64,000 nt of DNA from Planctomycetaceae bacterium (GTDB lineage Bacteria; Planctomycetota; Planctomycetia; Planctomycetales; Planctomycetaceae): NCBI GenBank assembly GCA_019636285.1, contig JAHBXV010000002.1:186001-250000 (forward strand), read 5' to 3'. This document shows, one piece after another, positions 38,801 through 47,539 of this stretch (the first letter of the stretch is position 1; each line of letters opens with the position of its first letter). The position numbers and the translations under genes are program-made. Below the pieces are notes generated by a model. The model was not told the origin of the DNA. It did not search any database and saw only the letters and a program-made list of their open reading frames with translations.

Positions 38801-41800
38801 GGGTCGTCACGATGCCGGCCAACGGATCGACACCTTGCGAGTCGCGAGGGTCGGTCGGAAGAACGGTCAGGCGAGCGTCCCCCACGGATTTGCGAACCAG
38901 GTTCGTCAGCACCTGTTTCGGCCCGCATTCGACCGCCAGGGTCACGCCCTGCTCTTCGAGCCGATGCACCATGTCGACGAAGTCCATCGTCGTCACCAAC
39001 TGACGGGCGAGATTCTCGCGGATGACTTCCGGATCGATGACAAGTTGATTTCCCACGCCGGACAGGAGGGGGACCATTGGCCGAGCGATCGGCAGAGACT
39101 TTAGACGTTCCCGGAATTCGCCAACTGCAGCTTCCAGAAGAGGCGTGTGATAGGCTGCGGGAACCGACAATGGCTTACAGACAATCTTCATGGCCTTCAG
39201 CGAGTTCTCGAACTCGCGAAGTTCATCCACCATTCCACCGACAACGGTCTGTTCCGGGGAATTGATGTTGGCGAGGTAGACCTCGCCGGGGAATCGCGCG
39301 ATGGCTCGCCGAACGGTGTCGCCGTCCGACGCGACAGCCATCAGGCCGCCGCCGGAGACGCCGAATTGGGAAACGACCTCGGCACGATGCTGCGTGGCAA
39401 TCAGGGCGTCGCGGAACGTCAACGAACCAGCCACGACCAACGCGGCGTACTCGCCATAGCTGTGTCCGCAGACAAGCACGGGACGAACGCCGCGTGCCTT
39501 CAGAGCCGCCGCGTGCAGCAGGTTCATCACCAGCATGGTCAGTTGCGACGGAAGCACTCCCGCCGAGGGATTATTTGTCAACGCGACCACCGTGGGGCAG
39601 CCCAGATCCGTCAGCACGCGATCGAATTCCGCGATCTTGCTGGCGAGCGACGGAGTGCGCTCCAGCAAACGAGCGACCATTCCTTCCGAGTGCGACCCCT
39701 GCCCCGGGAACAACATGGCCCATCGATGAGCCTGACCGGGCTTCGCGGCGGAAGCAGACGCCACCTTCGGCTTCGTGGTCGTCACGACCGGACGTTGCGG
39801 ACACTTCTCGCGGCTCTCCAGGAGCACGCTATAACCCATCCCCGTTTCCGAGAGGTGATTGACGGCAATCAGGCCATGCCCTTCGGGCGTCGATGCGTAA
39901 ATCGGTTCGGCCGAATTCGGCAGCGCGGCTTCCGGGACTCCGCTCGCGGTATTGAAGCTCTTCACGCCGAAACGCGGCGGAACTTTTCCGTTTTCGAGTT
40001 CGAGGACGGCCTTGGCGACGGACACCATGCCCGTGGCCCCGCGCACATAACCAATCTGTGGAGTGATGCCCGTCAGACGCACAGCATCGGACTCGCTGTT
40101 TCCATTGGCTTTAGACAACAATTCCGCTTGCGGGGGTGTCCACTCGGTGGCCTCGAAACCGGACGCTTCAAGGACGCCAATCGACTGCGGCTGCACGCCG
40201 GCCAGTTCGCAGGTTCGCTCGGCAGCGGCGGCGAAGGCAACTTCCGGCTCTTCGTACCGGGAGACCTGACCAACACCGCGAATCACGGCGCGGATCGGGT
40301 CGCCATCGCGTTCCGCATCGGCCAGACGCTTCAGAAGGACGACCGCCACGCCTTCCGCCGGCAGGACGCCGTCGAAGTTCTTATCGAACGGCGACTTCGC
40401 ATTGCCCTGGCTGAGCATGCCATTTCGCTGAAGAGCCTCGAACAGAGCGGCATCCATCGCCTGCTGACCGGCAGCGCACAGAACCATGTCGGACACGCCG
40501 GTTTGCAGCATTCCCACGCCGGCGTGCATGGCCGCCAGCCCAGAGACTTCGTCCGAGTCGATCGCGAAAGCACCGCCCATGAAATCGAACGACTTCGAAA
40601 GCCGCGAAGCGAGCGTGCTGCTCGTGAAACTTCCAGTTTCATCCATCAGCGCGGGCATCTTCTCCAGGAGACGCTTTTCGAATCGAAGCAGGGCTTCCTC
40701 GATTTTGTCTTCGGGCAGACCATCGGCTCGCAGCAAATCTCCCAGAATCTTTTGCATATGAGGCAGACGAAGGCCCAGTTGCAGCGAGATCGCGAAGTCA
40801 CCGCCGAAGATCGTGCCGACGACCACCGAGGCGCGTGACCGGTCATAGTCGCGCTTGCTGTATCCGGCATCCGACAAAGCCTGGTCTGCTGCGTCGAGCA
40901 ACATGAACTGCAAGGGGTTCGCGTTGGCGATCTGCTTCGGCGGAACCTTATGCCGTTTCCAGTCATAGACGAAGTCGGTGATGTATCCACCACGAGTGGT
41001 CGGAACCGGTTCACCTGCGGCTTGTTTCTCCGCGAACAGAACGTCCGCATCCCAGCAGCGTCCGGCAGGCAGGTCGCACTTGGGATCCTTTCCGGAAACC
41101 AGGAGTTCCCAGAGCGCGGCCTTGTTCAGCGCGCCGGGGAGAATCGTCCCCACGCCAAGAACCGCGATCGGCTCGAAGGAAACACGGCCGGCTTCGACGG
41201 ACTTGGTAGACCGCAGGTTCCCCGGAACAGCGACTCGGGACTTCCCGGTTTCGCCGGGAAGAAGTCCGTCATCCAGAACCACGTGGACGTTCAATCCGCC
41301 GATCCCGAACGAGTTGACCGCACAACGACGCGGCTTCCCGTTCGATGACTTTGTCCAGTCACGCGGCTGGCAAGCCACTTCGAACGGAATGTTCGCCCAG
41401 TCGATTTCCGGATTCGGCGTATTGAAGTTGATCTGCGGCGGAATGACTCCGTTCTGCATCGCCAGCACGGACTTCAGCAGTCCCGCGATCCCGGCTGCTT
41501 CGAGCGTATGTCCAATGTTGGCCTTCACGCTGCCGATCGGAATTCGGCGGCCACCGGCCAGACCGGGCGGGAAGGCACGCGACAGACCCTTCAATTCGGT
41601 GGCATCGCCGACCTGCGTCGATGTCGCATGGCATTCGATATAGTCCAGCGACGTAGGGTCGACCATCGACGAGTAGGCACGCTGAATCGCCGAAATCTGG
41701 CCTTCCGGTCGCGGAGCCCACAGGCTCTTCCCGCGACCGTCGGACGAAACACCGATCCCGCGAATAACCGCCAGAACGCGATCGCCATCGGCCAGCGCGC

Positions 41801-42665
41801 GGTCGAGTGTCTTGAGGACAACGATTCCATAGCCGTCGGAACTGATAAGGCCGTCGGCGTCGGCATCGAACGGCCGCGACCCGCTGCCGCTGATGGACAT
41901 AGCCATCGAGAACAGGACCAGGCCATACCACTTGCTATAAGAGGCCCCGCCCGCCAAGGCCATGTCGATGTCGCCGCGCTGCAGCGCCTGGGCTGCCTGG
42001 CTCATCGCCATCAGCGACGACGCGCAAGCGGCGTCGACGACAAATGTTGGTCCCTCAAAGCCATGCACGCGGGCAATCAGCATCGCCGCGTTACTGGCCA
42101 CGAATTTCATGTCGCGCACGGATTCCTCGGACGGCATCTCCTGGCGGACGCGTTCGACGAGTCGCCTGGCCAGGTTGGCTCGTTCCGCGGGCGAACAAGC
42201 GCGGAAGTCGTCGTCGCGGCGGAGAATGTCTCCCGCCATTGCGGCATACCGGGCATAGCCAACATCGCCGGCCAGACAGCTTCCGCCGGAATGACCGATA
42301 TAAACGCCAGTCCGCGCATAAGGTGTTCGGCTTGGGTCGATTCCCGCGTCGCGCAATGCCGAGGATGCCACTTCGCACAACGTCAGATGCGCGGAATCTG
42401 ACTCACGCAGCAATTTGTCGCTGATCGGGCAAACCCGGCGGTCGATCGGCCGTTCGGGGACGATGCCCCCAAGATCGGAGTAGGTTCGGCCCGCCTTGCC
42501 GTGTTCGGAGTCGAAGTAGAGGTCTCGGTTAAGACGCTCCTCGGGAACCGGCCCGATGGCGCTCCGCTTCTCGACCAGTAATTTCCAATACTCCGAGACG
42601 CCGTCGCCTCCCGGCATCCGGCAACCCATTCCGACAATCGCGATTGGCTGGAACTGCTGACCCAC
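32832..42665 (-). CDS. PUFA-synthase-like megasynthase KS-KS0-AT-ACPx3-C45-KR-DH-DH
   Basis: A 3277-residue multidomain synthase starting at a GTG with a strong GGAAGGA site upstream. KS1 (about 1-455) has Cys214 in DAACASS and the two histidine motifs. A second KS-like domain (about 490-955) has Glu706 where the cysteine should be, as in chain-length factors. The AT domain (about 1000-1310) has Ser1069 in GHSYGE. Three ACPs carry phosphopantetheine serines at 1419, 1539 and 1661, each in LGIDSIKK, the form seen in PUFA synthases. Residues about 1755-2110 are a C45/AAT Ntn-hydrolase domain with candidate nucleophile Cys1850 (PGCVHFAV), GTNEKGLSVS and IGTNHALLL. KR (NADP site around 2386) and two DH domains (His2712 and His3030, each with a later LDAC) follow. 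No enoyl reductase domain is present. Confidence 0.93.
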   Translation of the reverse strand: MGQQFQPIAIVGMGCRMPGGDGVSEYWKLLVEKRSAIGPVPEERLNRDLYFDSEHGKAGRTYSDLGGIVPERPIDRRVCPISDKLLRESDSAHLTLCEVASSALRDAGIDPSRTPYARTGVYIGHSGGSCLAGDVGYARYAAMAGDILRRDDDFRACSPAERANLARRLVERVRQEMPSEESVRDMKFVASNAAMLIARVHGFEGPTFVVDAACASSLMAMSQAAQALQRGDIDMALAGGASYSKWYGLVLFSMAMSISGSGSRPFDADADGLISSDGYGIVVLKTLDRALADGDRVLAVIRGIGVSSDGRGKSLWAPRPEGQISAIQRAYSSMVDPTSLDYIECHATSTQVGDATELKGLSRAFPPGLAGGRRIPIGSVKANIGHTLEAAGIAGLLKSVLAMQNGVIPPQINFNTPNPEIDWANIPFEVACQPRDWTKSSNGKPRRCAVNSFGIGGLNVHVVLDDGLLPGETGKSRVAVPGNLRSTKSVEAGRVSFEPIAVLGVGTILPGALNKAALWELLVSGKDPKCDLPAGRCWDADVLFAEKQAAGEPVPTTRGGYITDFVYDWKRHKVPPKQIANANPLQFMLLDAADQALSDAGYSKRDYDRSRASVVVGTIFGGDFAISLQLGLRLPHMQKILGDLLRADGLPEDKIEEALLRFEKRLLEKMPALMDETGSFTSSTLASRLSKSFDFMGGAFAIDSDEVSGLAAMHAGVGMLQTGVSDMVLCAAGQQAMDAALFEALQRNGMLSQGNAKSPFDKNFDGVLPAEGVAVVLLKRLADAERDGDPIRAVIRGVGQVSRYEEPEVAFAAAAERTCELAGVQPQSIGVLEASGFEATEWTPPQAELLSKANGNSESDAVRLTGITPQIGYVRGATGMVSVAKAVLELENGKVPPRFGVKSFNTASGVPEAALPNSAEPIYASTPEGHGLIAVNHLSETGMGYSVLLESREKCPQRPVVTTTKPKVASASAAKPGQAHRWAMLFPGQGSHSEGMVARLLERTPSLASKIAEFDRVLTDLGCPTVVALTNNPSAGVLPSQLTMLVMNLLHAAALKARGVRPVLVCGHSYGEYAALVVAGSLTFRDALIATQHRAEVVSQFGVSGGGLMAVASDGDTVRRAIARFPGEVYLANINSPEQTVVGGMVDELREFENSLKAMKIVCKPLSVPAAYHTPLLEAAVGEFRERLKSLPIARPMVPLLSGVGNQLVIDPEVIRENLARQLVTTMDFVDMVHRLEEQGVTLAVECGPKQVLTNLVRKSVGDARLTVLPTDPRDSQGVDPLAGIVTTLAQRGVLTPPASAPNTVLAVTEKASPVSDPSSRILHFDATQRRKDQNRQRAVGSPEPEPAVVPFVTASTPKVEEPVALAAAPTPVASSRGKLPNRAELTAFVTEYIVDQTGYPAEMIELDADLEADLGIDSIKKAQMLGECAQKFELNWLADEVSDLSLDQFPSLGHIIDFLTTERTGAAPAAAPVTASAVAPITEPVAAAPAPVASSRGKLPNRAELQAFVTEYIVDQTGYPAEMIELDADLEADLGIDSIKKAQMLGECAQKFELNWLADEVSDLSLDQFPSLGHIIDFLTTERAGSTPTPVPTVAPAAIPIAEPVVAVAASAPVASSRGQLPSRAELQAFVTDYIVDQTGYPAEMIELDADLEADLGIDSIKKAQMLGECAQKFELNWLADEVSDLSLDQFPSLGHIIDFLTTERIASTPQAPVAPVAAQASQDESTQQAPEVVTSVATLTAEPDEPFAESTSELVTRLVCGGDPYELGLAHGKHQRDAIRRILESQISRYGSRLTNMPELDQALHEPTRYFGELELAELRGIADGAELPLDFLVAHNLGLCEDYVPGCVHFAVTSRANGRNRLIHAANEDSSLALSLADSLRRIVQFRQPSQGYRHVSFSVSGQLAGINGTNEKGLSVSSTLLLDRAPRDVTAQGDIHPVLVKRMLQHAATIPEAIAILRDARRNGAWSVCLSHYPTDSLCYIEYDRDEMIVRENLTRLIGTNHALLLKPTHPTPPHSVHRLERLQDLLKKYENDGISSQSAEVLLRDQFDGRRQRITAHPTMNTIRRVDNQISVVMRPEVSQVRITPGPTPREVADQYSTIPLSSFFQGKTDGGATGATPATNRATTVSVSPQREAANPLKGLPPVADRVMRRVILRPLPTAGEKVTGDDQSANRFTITGRTLVHGQGQIAEELIVALRKDGIEVEHLNWNGDLAATENAFNALTTGAPIQHLFVVAPRSSQELPASDHAERFVPVFRLLQLWAQHVAASGLADRATMTALTFMGGDFGLSGSPVGADGGSHTGFWKALRREFGGLPARVVDFPVDEQPHRVMAQLRAELNQPFELCEVAYSRGQRFRLAGLPVPASADIAQGPTAGSAWVITGGARGVTAVVARELGLRFGVHLHLVGSSPLPEFDPAWTTASADELKTIRRTVMAEARERGEVPLEAWNRIERGLEVEKTLRTMRQAGMKVTYHSCDVASRRSVEETMSAIRALGAPIEGVIHGAGVEAACRFDRKQAGMVRKTFAVKVDGARHLADVLEHDPVRYFVGFGSTSGRFGGLGQADYSAASDALAKFCNDLGRRRPDCRTIAVHWPPWDEVGMAARPESKLALAAGGMGFMPPLEGAAFLLEELLATNPEPEILIIDKPDGLDLDKTLPDRAVWDDFVAAQDRTNQSPLLDTIVDYVAGERAWVEARLDPSADPFLYDHQHRDAPILPMAFGMELLAETLGVLRPDLAGITMSHIEVVNGLRFFSGHPERVTARVRREGNRYIGELVAPFRNRKGVLLENNRLLVRAELAPAANRTPSEKVKELGTPRQAVDYADTWQQIGEPKYGSVYTGPSIRGLIDISRKESRFEGTIEPPSSGGFSGQRTGSRWRLAPAVLDACYIACDRWASLTLGRLHLPQQLRELTVYRPTADSDSCVVTGEAVEQADQHLVFNFGLRTRSGEPLLDVQGFKIVSAAGTQAVPAATSVATEPAAVIESARHESESLPQMVFPVEACTRQADRWEAELRIEPRTEPLLAEHRFNDRPLLPAVAMIEIFSEALRAVIPGTTVPRIRDFVIRHSLHFQAALPRRVQVVAVKADSGWDAKLIDVDGGEVVLATARLDRIERARAELLTMDAPTAKFGPMNYPDGGAPMYHGGPFRCLTELCLRRTAGWGHIAPTPIETLLAPNAQADLVTHPGVLDACFVAGGVDAWIYNDGRVELPLAFDELLVLRTELPRPGEALTVRLWPGDSDETGSTCDLLLCDSSGSPIYQVRSYRSVVKGEVKR
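37550..38540 (-). repeat. Three near-identical tandem ACP units
   Basis: The three ACP modules of the megasynthase repeat at 366 and 360 bp (120-122 residues), with serine codons at 37683-37685, 38049-38051 and 38409-38411. The coding sequence of the core is almost identical between copies, while the Ala/Pro/Val-rich linkers differ. Such arrays multiply carrier sites in PUFA-type synthases and can expand or contract by recombination. Confidence 0.9.
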
Positions 42666-43403
42666 TCTGAATTCCTTCCTCGGACGATCAATGCCGATTT
42701 GGGAAGTTGCCCCTACCCAGAAAGGCTTCCACCCCTCTATGAGATTTAACTCTACGAGGCGTTTTCAAATTGGAGCAAGTTTAGAAGATGCAACATGGGC
42801 ACATTCTGGGCAATTTGGCTGGTTTTGCCGTTACTCTCGCTAACAGGTGTTGTCAACCATCCACAACGATTGTGTCTTCTGGAACAGCCTCGCCGATTGC
42901 AGGAGCTGAGTCTTCGTCAACGTCGCGCCAGGTGGACCGGGCCTGTTCCTTTTCGGAAACAGGCTGAAGTCTTCCTCAAGATCGCGCGGTGCGACGCGGC
43001 AACCCGGAGATCCCCATTTTTCGCTGCGATGCCCGTGGTGTTTGAATCCGGCAACTTCGGCCGATAGAGGCATCGTCTCCATTGAGAACCCCCGGGATTT
43101 GCCACCGAGCGACGCGTGATGACCAGGAAGCGTTAGAAAGGTCAATGTGGGAAGGTCGAGTGGCTTGCGTCGAGTTTCGCGATTCTGACGATTTTGAGCA
43201 GAGGCGTGGCACCGGTCTGCCGGCGCATCCGTTCCAATTGGACCAATTCGCACAACCGGACGATAAAGCAGATACGTCATGACCGGACCGGGTATGTCGG
43301 AGCGTTCCCGGTCGATGGTCATGCTCGTTGGGGGTGTGCCACCCGCGGGTGCGGCAGTGCCGCGGAGGCGACGGCCACGAACTGGCCGATACGGGGGATA
43401 GAA
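42666..43403. other. Divergent control region of the two halves of the locus
   Basis: About 740 bp lie between the leftward megasynthase and the rightward TolC gene. The part next to the megasynthase (about 42700-42800) is clearly richer in A and T than the surroundings and is the likely promoter zone of the leftward unit. A small inverted repeat, CACAA-CGA-TTGTG, occurs near 42860. A 426-residue open frame on the minus strand spans much of this stretch and runs into TolC, but shows no family features. I support no gene here. Confidence 0.5.
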
Positions 43404-45413
43404 GTGGCAAGACGTCCAGGTGAATGGATTCGCCGGATGGCCGCGTGGGGGCAGACAATTGCCCGGCGCGTCCCGTTCCCGAATCCTCGACACGCAATTC
43501 TGCGGCTGACCATTGTCGGAACCGGCGTGAGCGTCGGTGTGCTGCCTCCCATGCTGGGGGCCGACGACGAACCGCGTTGGCACTCTGTCTTTCCCGAAGA
43601 GCGGACGCTCCGGCCGACGCTTCCGCCGCGCTACCAGACGAATGTTCCGCAATCTTCGGAGCCTGCCACGATTCTGAAATATGAAGACCGTGAAGAATGG
43701 CGGCTGTCGCTCGACGAGGCGATCCACGTTGCGTTGCAGAATGCCGAGGCCATTCGGGTTGCCAACGGCACGACGATTCGCGGGTCCGGCCAGACCATTT
43801 ATGACGTGGCCATCGCGAACACGAAAATCGACGCGGAACGGGCGCGGTTCGACCCGGAAGTGACGCTCGATAATACGTTCGGCGATCGGGATGTGCCCAC
43901 GGCCGGCATCGTGGTTCCCAACCCGCGTCAATTCTCGGTCAACGGCTTCAACCTCAGCACGTACAACATGGAAGCCGGCATCCAGAAGCAGAACTCGCTG
44001 GGCGGGGTCGCGCGATTGGACGTCGAAACGAACGTCCAGCGCCAAAAACCGCGCATCACGACGCTGAATCCGCTGACATCGACACGCGCTGGAGTCAGCT
44101 ACGTGCAGCCGCTGCTGCAAGGGGCGGGGCGCGACGTCAACCTGGCACCCGTCCGGATCGCGCAGCTCGATACCGACCGCACCTATTTCCAGACGCGCGG
44201 CAGCATCCAGGATCTCACTTACAGCGTGATCCAGGCCTACTGGCGCCTCGAATCGTCGCGAGTCTCGGTCTGGGCGCGGGAACAGCAGGTCGAACAGGGG
44301 AAATTTGCCTACGAGCGCGCCCAGGCCCGGATGCGACAGGGACTCGCCGACAGTGCCGAAGTGGCGCAGACGCGCCTGGCCTATGCGAACTTTCGATCGG
44401 CAAGCGTCGTCGCCAAGAGCAATCAGTTGGATGCGGAGAACTCGCTGCGCAACCTGCTCTTCCTGTCACCCGTTTCGGACACCGAGATTCTGCCGGTCAC
44501 CTCTCTGCATGCGGAGCCATTGGACTTCAACTGGGAAGAGCTGCTGGAACTGGCGGACCGCAACCGTAACGACTTGCAGGAACTGCGCACGGTGGTTCAA
44601 TCGGACCAGCAGAAAATCACGCTGGCCAAGACCAAGACGTTGCCTCAACTGAACCTTGTCGCCGGCTATGGCTGGACCAACACCCAGGGAGAGCGCCAGG
44701 GCCTGTTCGACCCGACCATTACCGGGTACAACGCCAGCGGCAGCCGCTTTCCGGATTGGATGCTCGGCGTCAACTTCGACATGCCGCTCGGCTTTCGCGA
44801 AGGCCGGGCGAATGTTCGCGGTCAAGAGCTGAACTATTCGCGCGATCTTGCCAACCTGCGGCAGACGCAGCACGCGGCGATTCACGACGTCGCCGGTGCC
44901 CTGCGGAGCATCGTCCGCAGCTATGCCGAGTTCGAATCGTACCGGGAAACCCGGATCGCGGCGGCGGAAAACCTCGATCAACAGCGGACCGAGTACGAAA
45001 ACGGCCGGACCACGTTCCTTGATGTCTTGCAGGCTATTGTCAACTGGGGCGACGCGGTCAATGCCGAAGTTGATTCGCTGGCACGATTCAACGTCGAACT
45101 GGCCAATCTGGAGCGTCAGACCGGAACCATTCTGGAGACGCACGCCGTCCACTTCATGCAGGAAAAATTCTGCACGGACGGACCGCTGGGACATCGTCGC
45201 CCCGTGGAATACCCCATGAATGTTCGGCCGACCGGAAACCAGACCCGATACGGTGCCGAGGCTGAACCGCCCGAAAGGAAGTACTTCGATCAGAATCGCA
45301 CGAAGACAACTGGTGGCAGCCGGGCAACGGGCGATGCAACAACTGACTCGGACAGTTCCTCTCGAACCGGTAACACCGTTGCGGCGCCGATCGTTCCGAC
45401 GTCGAGTCGCTGA
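43404..45413 (+). CDS. TolC-like outer-membrane efflux protein
   Basis: About 669 residues from the GTG at 43404, which follows a GGGGG stretch at suitable distance; an ATG at 43437 is the alternative. Arginine-rich residues followed by LRLTIVGTGVSVGVLPPMLGAD form a signal peptide. Two TolC-type repeats are recognisable: SLDEAIHVALQNAEAI near the start with QAYWRLESSRVSVWAREQQV, and later ELADRNRNDLQELRTVV with LPQLNLVAGYGW. The protein would form the outer-membrane channel for the MacAB-type pump encoded just downstream. The C-terminal 90 residues are low-complexity and probably disordered. The thioesterase follows 75 bp later. Confidence 0.88.
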   Translation: MARRPGEWIRRMAAWGQTIARRVPFPNPRHAILRLTIVGTGVSVGVLPPMLGADDEPRWHSVFPEERTLRPTLPPRYQTNVPQSSEPATILKYEDREEWRLSLDEAIHVALQNAEAIRVANGTTIRGSGQTIYDVAIANTKIDAERARFDPEVTLDNTFGDRDVPTAGIVVPNPRQFSVNGFNLSTYNMEAGIQKQNSLGGVARLDVETNVQRQKPRITTLNPLTSTRAGVSYVQPLLQGAGRDVNLAPVRIAQLDTDRTYFQTRGSIQDLTYSVIQAYWRLESSRVSVWAREQQVEQGKFAYERAQARMRQGLADSAEVAQTRLAYANFRSASVVAKSNQLDAENSLRNLLFLSPVSDTEILPVTSLHAEPLDFNWEELLELADRNRNDLQELRTVVQSDQQKITLAKTKTLPQLNLVAGYGWTNTQGERQGLFDPTITGYNASGSRFPDWMLGVNFDMPLGFREGRANVRGQELNYSRDLANLRQTQHAAIHDVAGALRSIVRSYAEFESYRETRIAAAENLDQQRTEYENGRTTFLDVLQAIVNWGDAVNAEVDSLARFNVELANLERQTGTILETHAVHFMQEKFCTDGPLGHRRPVEYPMNVRPTGNQTRYGAEAEPPERKYFDQNRTKTTGGSRATGDATTDSDSSSRTGNTVAAPIVPTSSR

Positions 45414-45488
45414 ACGGGTTCAGCCTCAAGGAGTTCATCAGAACCGTCGCGGGCGGCCGTCGGGAACCATCGAACGAGGATTGGAATC

Positions 45489-46319
45489 GTGCCGGCGGAT
45501 GCCAATCCTGACGAGTTGCCGTCGCCGATCGTTTCGGCTGACGCGAGGCCGCTTCCATGGCTGGATCGTGTTCCTGACGACGAGCGGCGCGTGCGGCTTT
45601 TTTGCCTGCCGTGTGCTGGCGGCTCGTCGACGGCGTACGACGGCTGGCACGAGGGGCTGGGAGAGTCCGTCGAGACTCTTCCCATTCTATTGCCCGGGCG
45701 AGGCACGCGATTCCTGGAGCCCGTGGTCCCGAGTGTTCCCGCTTTGGTCGAACAGATCACGGAAAGTCTTGGCCCCTCGCTTAGGGCTCCCTATGCCTTG
45801 TTCGGGCATAGCTATGGGGCGCTCCTGGCATTTGAAATGGCCCGCTCCTGTCGCCGCCTCGGATTGCCGTCTCCGTCGATCTTGCTTGTCGCCGGCTTTC
45901 GCGGGCCGAAGACTCCGGCACCCGCCATCGCTGCCGCCGAATCTTCCGACGACGACCTTGTGAATTGGCTCGAAGACGGGAGTGGCGCGCGCGACCCGGT
46001 ATTCGAGAATCCAGACTTCCGCCGCCTGTTTCTGGATGTGTTGCGCGGGGATCTGACAGCTATCGCGAGCTACCAGTATGCCGCGGAGCCACCGCTGAAG
46101 TGCCCGATCGTCGCCTTCGCTGGCGAACAGGATCCGGTCGCGCCGCGGCGCGACATGCTGGCGTGGCGGCACGAAACCGCCGACCGATTCAACTTGCATG
46201 TGCTGCCCGGCCGTCATCTGTTCGTTCGGACGGCTGAATCCAGGCTCCTGCCGCTCATCGGGCTGGAACTCGCCGCGCTGGCGAAAGATATCGTCCGAGC
46301 TCCGGAAATCGCTGGCTGA
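45489..46319 (+). CDS. Type II thioesterase (alpha/beta hydrolase)
   Basis: A 276-residue hydrolase of the GrsT/RifR type that usually removes wrong or stalled acyl groups from carrier proteins, or releases products. Visible features are FCLPCAGGSS for the oxyanion region, nucleophile Ser in YALFGHSYGALLAFE, Asp in AGEQDPVAP and His in LPGRHLF. It starts at a GTG with GAGGA 8 bp upstream. Its place between the TolC gene and a converging ABC transporter operon, within the lipid locus, suggests a proofreading or release role for the two megasynthases, neither of which ends with a thioesterase domain. Confidence 0.9.
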   Translation: MPADANPDELPSPIVSADARPLPWLDRVPDDERRVRLFCLPCAGGSSTAYDGWHEGLGESVETLPILLPGRGTRFLEPVVPSVPALVEQITESLGPSLRAPYALFGHSYGALLAFEMARSCRRLGLPSPSILLVAGFRGPKTPAPAIAAAESSDDDLVNWLEDGSGARDPVFENPDFRRLFLDVLRGDLTAIASYQYAAEPPLKCPIVAFAGEQDPVAPRRDMLAWRHETADRFNLHVLPGRHLFVRTAESRLLPLIGLELAALAKDIVRAPEIAG

Positions 46320-46346
46320 AACAGGAGTGGAACGTGCATCGGAACA

Positions 46347-47108
46347 TTAGACGACGGCTTCCGACTCGACGGGCGTGAACTGGATGCCGGCTTCCAGGTT
46401 GATCGCGCGAATCGCTTCCTCGGCATCGGTGGTGTCAATCAGGACTTGTCCGTCTCGCATCACAATCTGGCGGCGGGTCGCGCGAGCCACGTGATGATCG
46501 TGCGTGACGATGATGATCGTCAGCCCTTTCTCGCGATTGAGGCGGTGGAACAGTCTGAGGACATCGCCGCCGGTCTTCGAGTCGAGGTTTCCGGTCGGTT
46601 CGTCGGCCAGCAGAATCGGCGGATCGTTGGCCAGCGCGCGGGCGATGGCCACGCGCTGCTGCTGACCACCCGAGAGCTGACTGGGGAAGTGGTCGTGACG
46701 ATCCTTGAGATCGACGAGTTCCAGGAGATCTTCGGCTCTTTTACGTCGCTGCTTGGCCGTGAGTTTCTGCGAGTACATCATCGGCAGTTCGACATTCTCC
46801 AGGGCGCTCGTTCGCGACAGGAGATTGAAGCTCTGGAAAACAAACCCAATCTTTCGATTGCGAATCGCGGCCCGTTCGTCGGCAGAGAGTTTTTCGATCG
46901 CCACGCCGTCGAGAAGACAGGAACCCGCCGTCGGACGATCGAGGCAGCCGAGCATGTTCATCATGGTCGACTTGCCCGAACCGGAGGGGCCGACAAGCGA
47001 CACGATCTCGCCAGCGTGGATCTGAAGACTGACCCCGCGCAGCGCGTGAACCTCCACGTCTCCGAGTTGATAGACCTTCGTCACGTTTTTCAGGTCGATC
47101 AGGGCCAT
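46347..47108 (-). CDS. ABC transporter ATP-binding protein, MacB/LolD type
   Basis: About 253 residues from the ATG at 47108; the open frame runs on upstream, but the conserved domain begins at MALIDLKNVTKVYQLG. Walker A is GPSGSGKST, the signature is LSGGQQQRVAIARALA and Walker B is ILLADEPTGNLD. The conserved start IDLKNVTKVYQLGDVEVHALRG is typical of the lipoprotein and macrolide export ATPases. It would power the FtsX-type permease encoded upstream in the same operon. An ACP gene separates the two. Confidence 0.92.
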   Translation of the reverse strand: MALIDLKNVTKVYQLGDVEVHALRGVSLQIHAGEIVSLVGPSGSGKSTMMNMLGCLDRPTAGSCLLDGVAIEKLSADERAAIRNRKIGFVFQSFNLLSRTSALENVELPMMYSQKLTAKQRRKRAEDLLELVDLKDRHDHFPSQLSGGQQQRVAIARALANDPPILLADEPTGNLDSKTGGDVLRLFHRLNREKGLTIIIVTHDHHVARATRRQIVMRDGQVLIDTTDAEEAIRAINLEAGIQFTPVESEAVV

Positions 47109-47211
47109 GTCGAAAAATTCCATCAAACACAATGAAACCAGAAGTCCAGGCCGTCCGAATGCGGTCGCGAGCCTTGAAGCCGGCGCGTCGTCGGTCGTGC
47201 TTGCGTCGGCA

Positions 47212-47457
47212 CTAGACGACCGCGGACTCCGTCTTTCCACGGATAAACTCGAACACGGCCCCGACAGTTTGGATCGAGGCAGCTTCTTCATCCGAGATGC
47301 TGACGCCAAACTCGTTTTCGAGCGACGCCACGATCTCGACAACCTCGATGGAGGTCGCGCCCAGATCGGCTCGCAATCGGGCCTCTTCGGTGAGAGCGGT
47401 TACCGGGACGGCCAGGCTGTCCGACAGGATGTCGCGAACGCGAGATTCGAGATTCAT
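47212..47457 (-). CDS. Acyl carrier protein inside the exporter operon
   Basis: An 81-residue free-standing acyl carrier protein. The phosphopantetheine attachment site reads DLGATSIEVVEIV, where the serine follows threonine instead of the usual aspartate (DSL). The rest is the familiar four-helix pattern (VRDILSDSLAV, VVEIVASLENEFGVSI). An AGGAG site lies upstream of its ATG. It sits between the permease gene (82 bp away) and the ATPase gene (103 bp away) on the same strand. It may carry the acyl chain that becomes export cargo, or a starter unit for the FAAL domain. Confidence 0.9.
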   Translation of the reverse strand: MNLESRVRDILSDSLAVPVTALTEEARLRADLGATSIEVVEIVASLENEFGVSISDEEAASIQTVGAVFEFIRGKTESAVV

Positions 47458-47539
47458 GGTCTTGCTCCTGAAAGTACGGGGCGTTGGAAACTAACCGTCG
47501 CGAACACCAGGGGATCATTCCAATTTGGCGGATCGCGGT

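Noticed and set aside
32832-42665. Reading the first megasynthase as a standard EPA/DHA synthase
   Set aside because: The LGIDSIKK ACPs and DH pair are PUFA-like, but there is no PfaB or PfaD, only three ACPs, and an added C45 domain, so an ordinary omega-3 product is not supported.
42840-44120. 426-residue open frame on the minus strand across the TolC 5' region
   Set aside because: It overlaps the TolC gene on the other strand, is rich in Arg/Pro typical of high-GC shadow frames and has no recognisable family motif.
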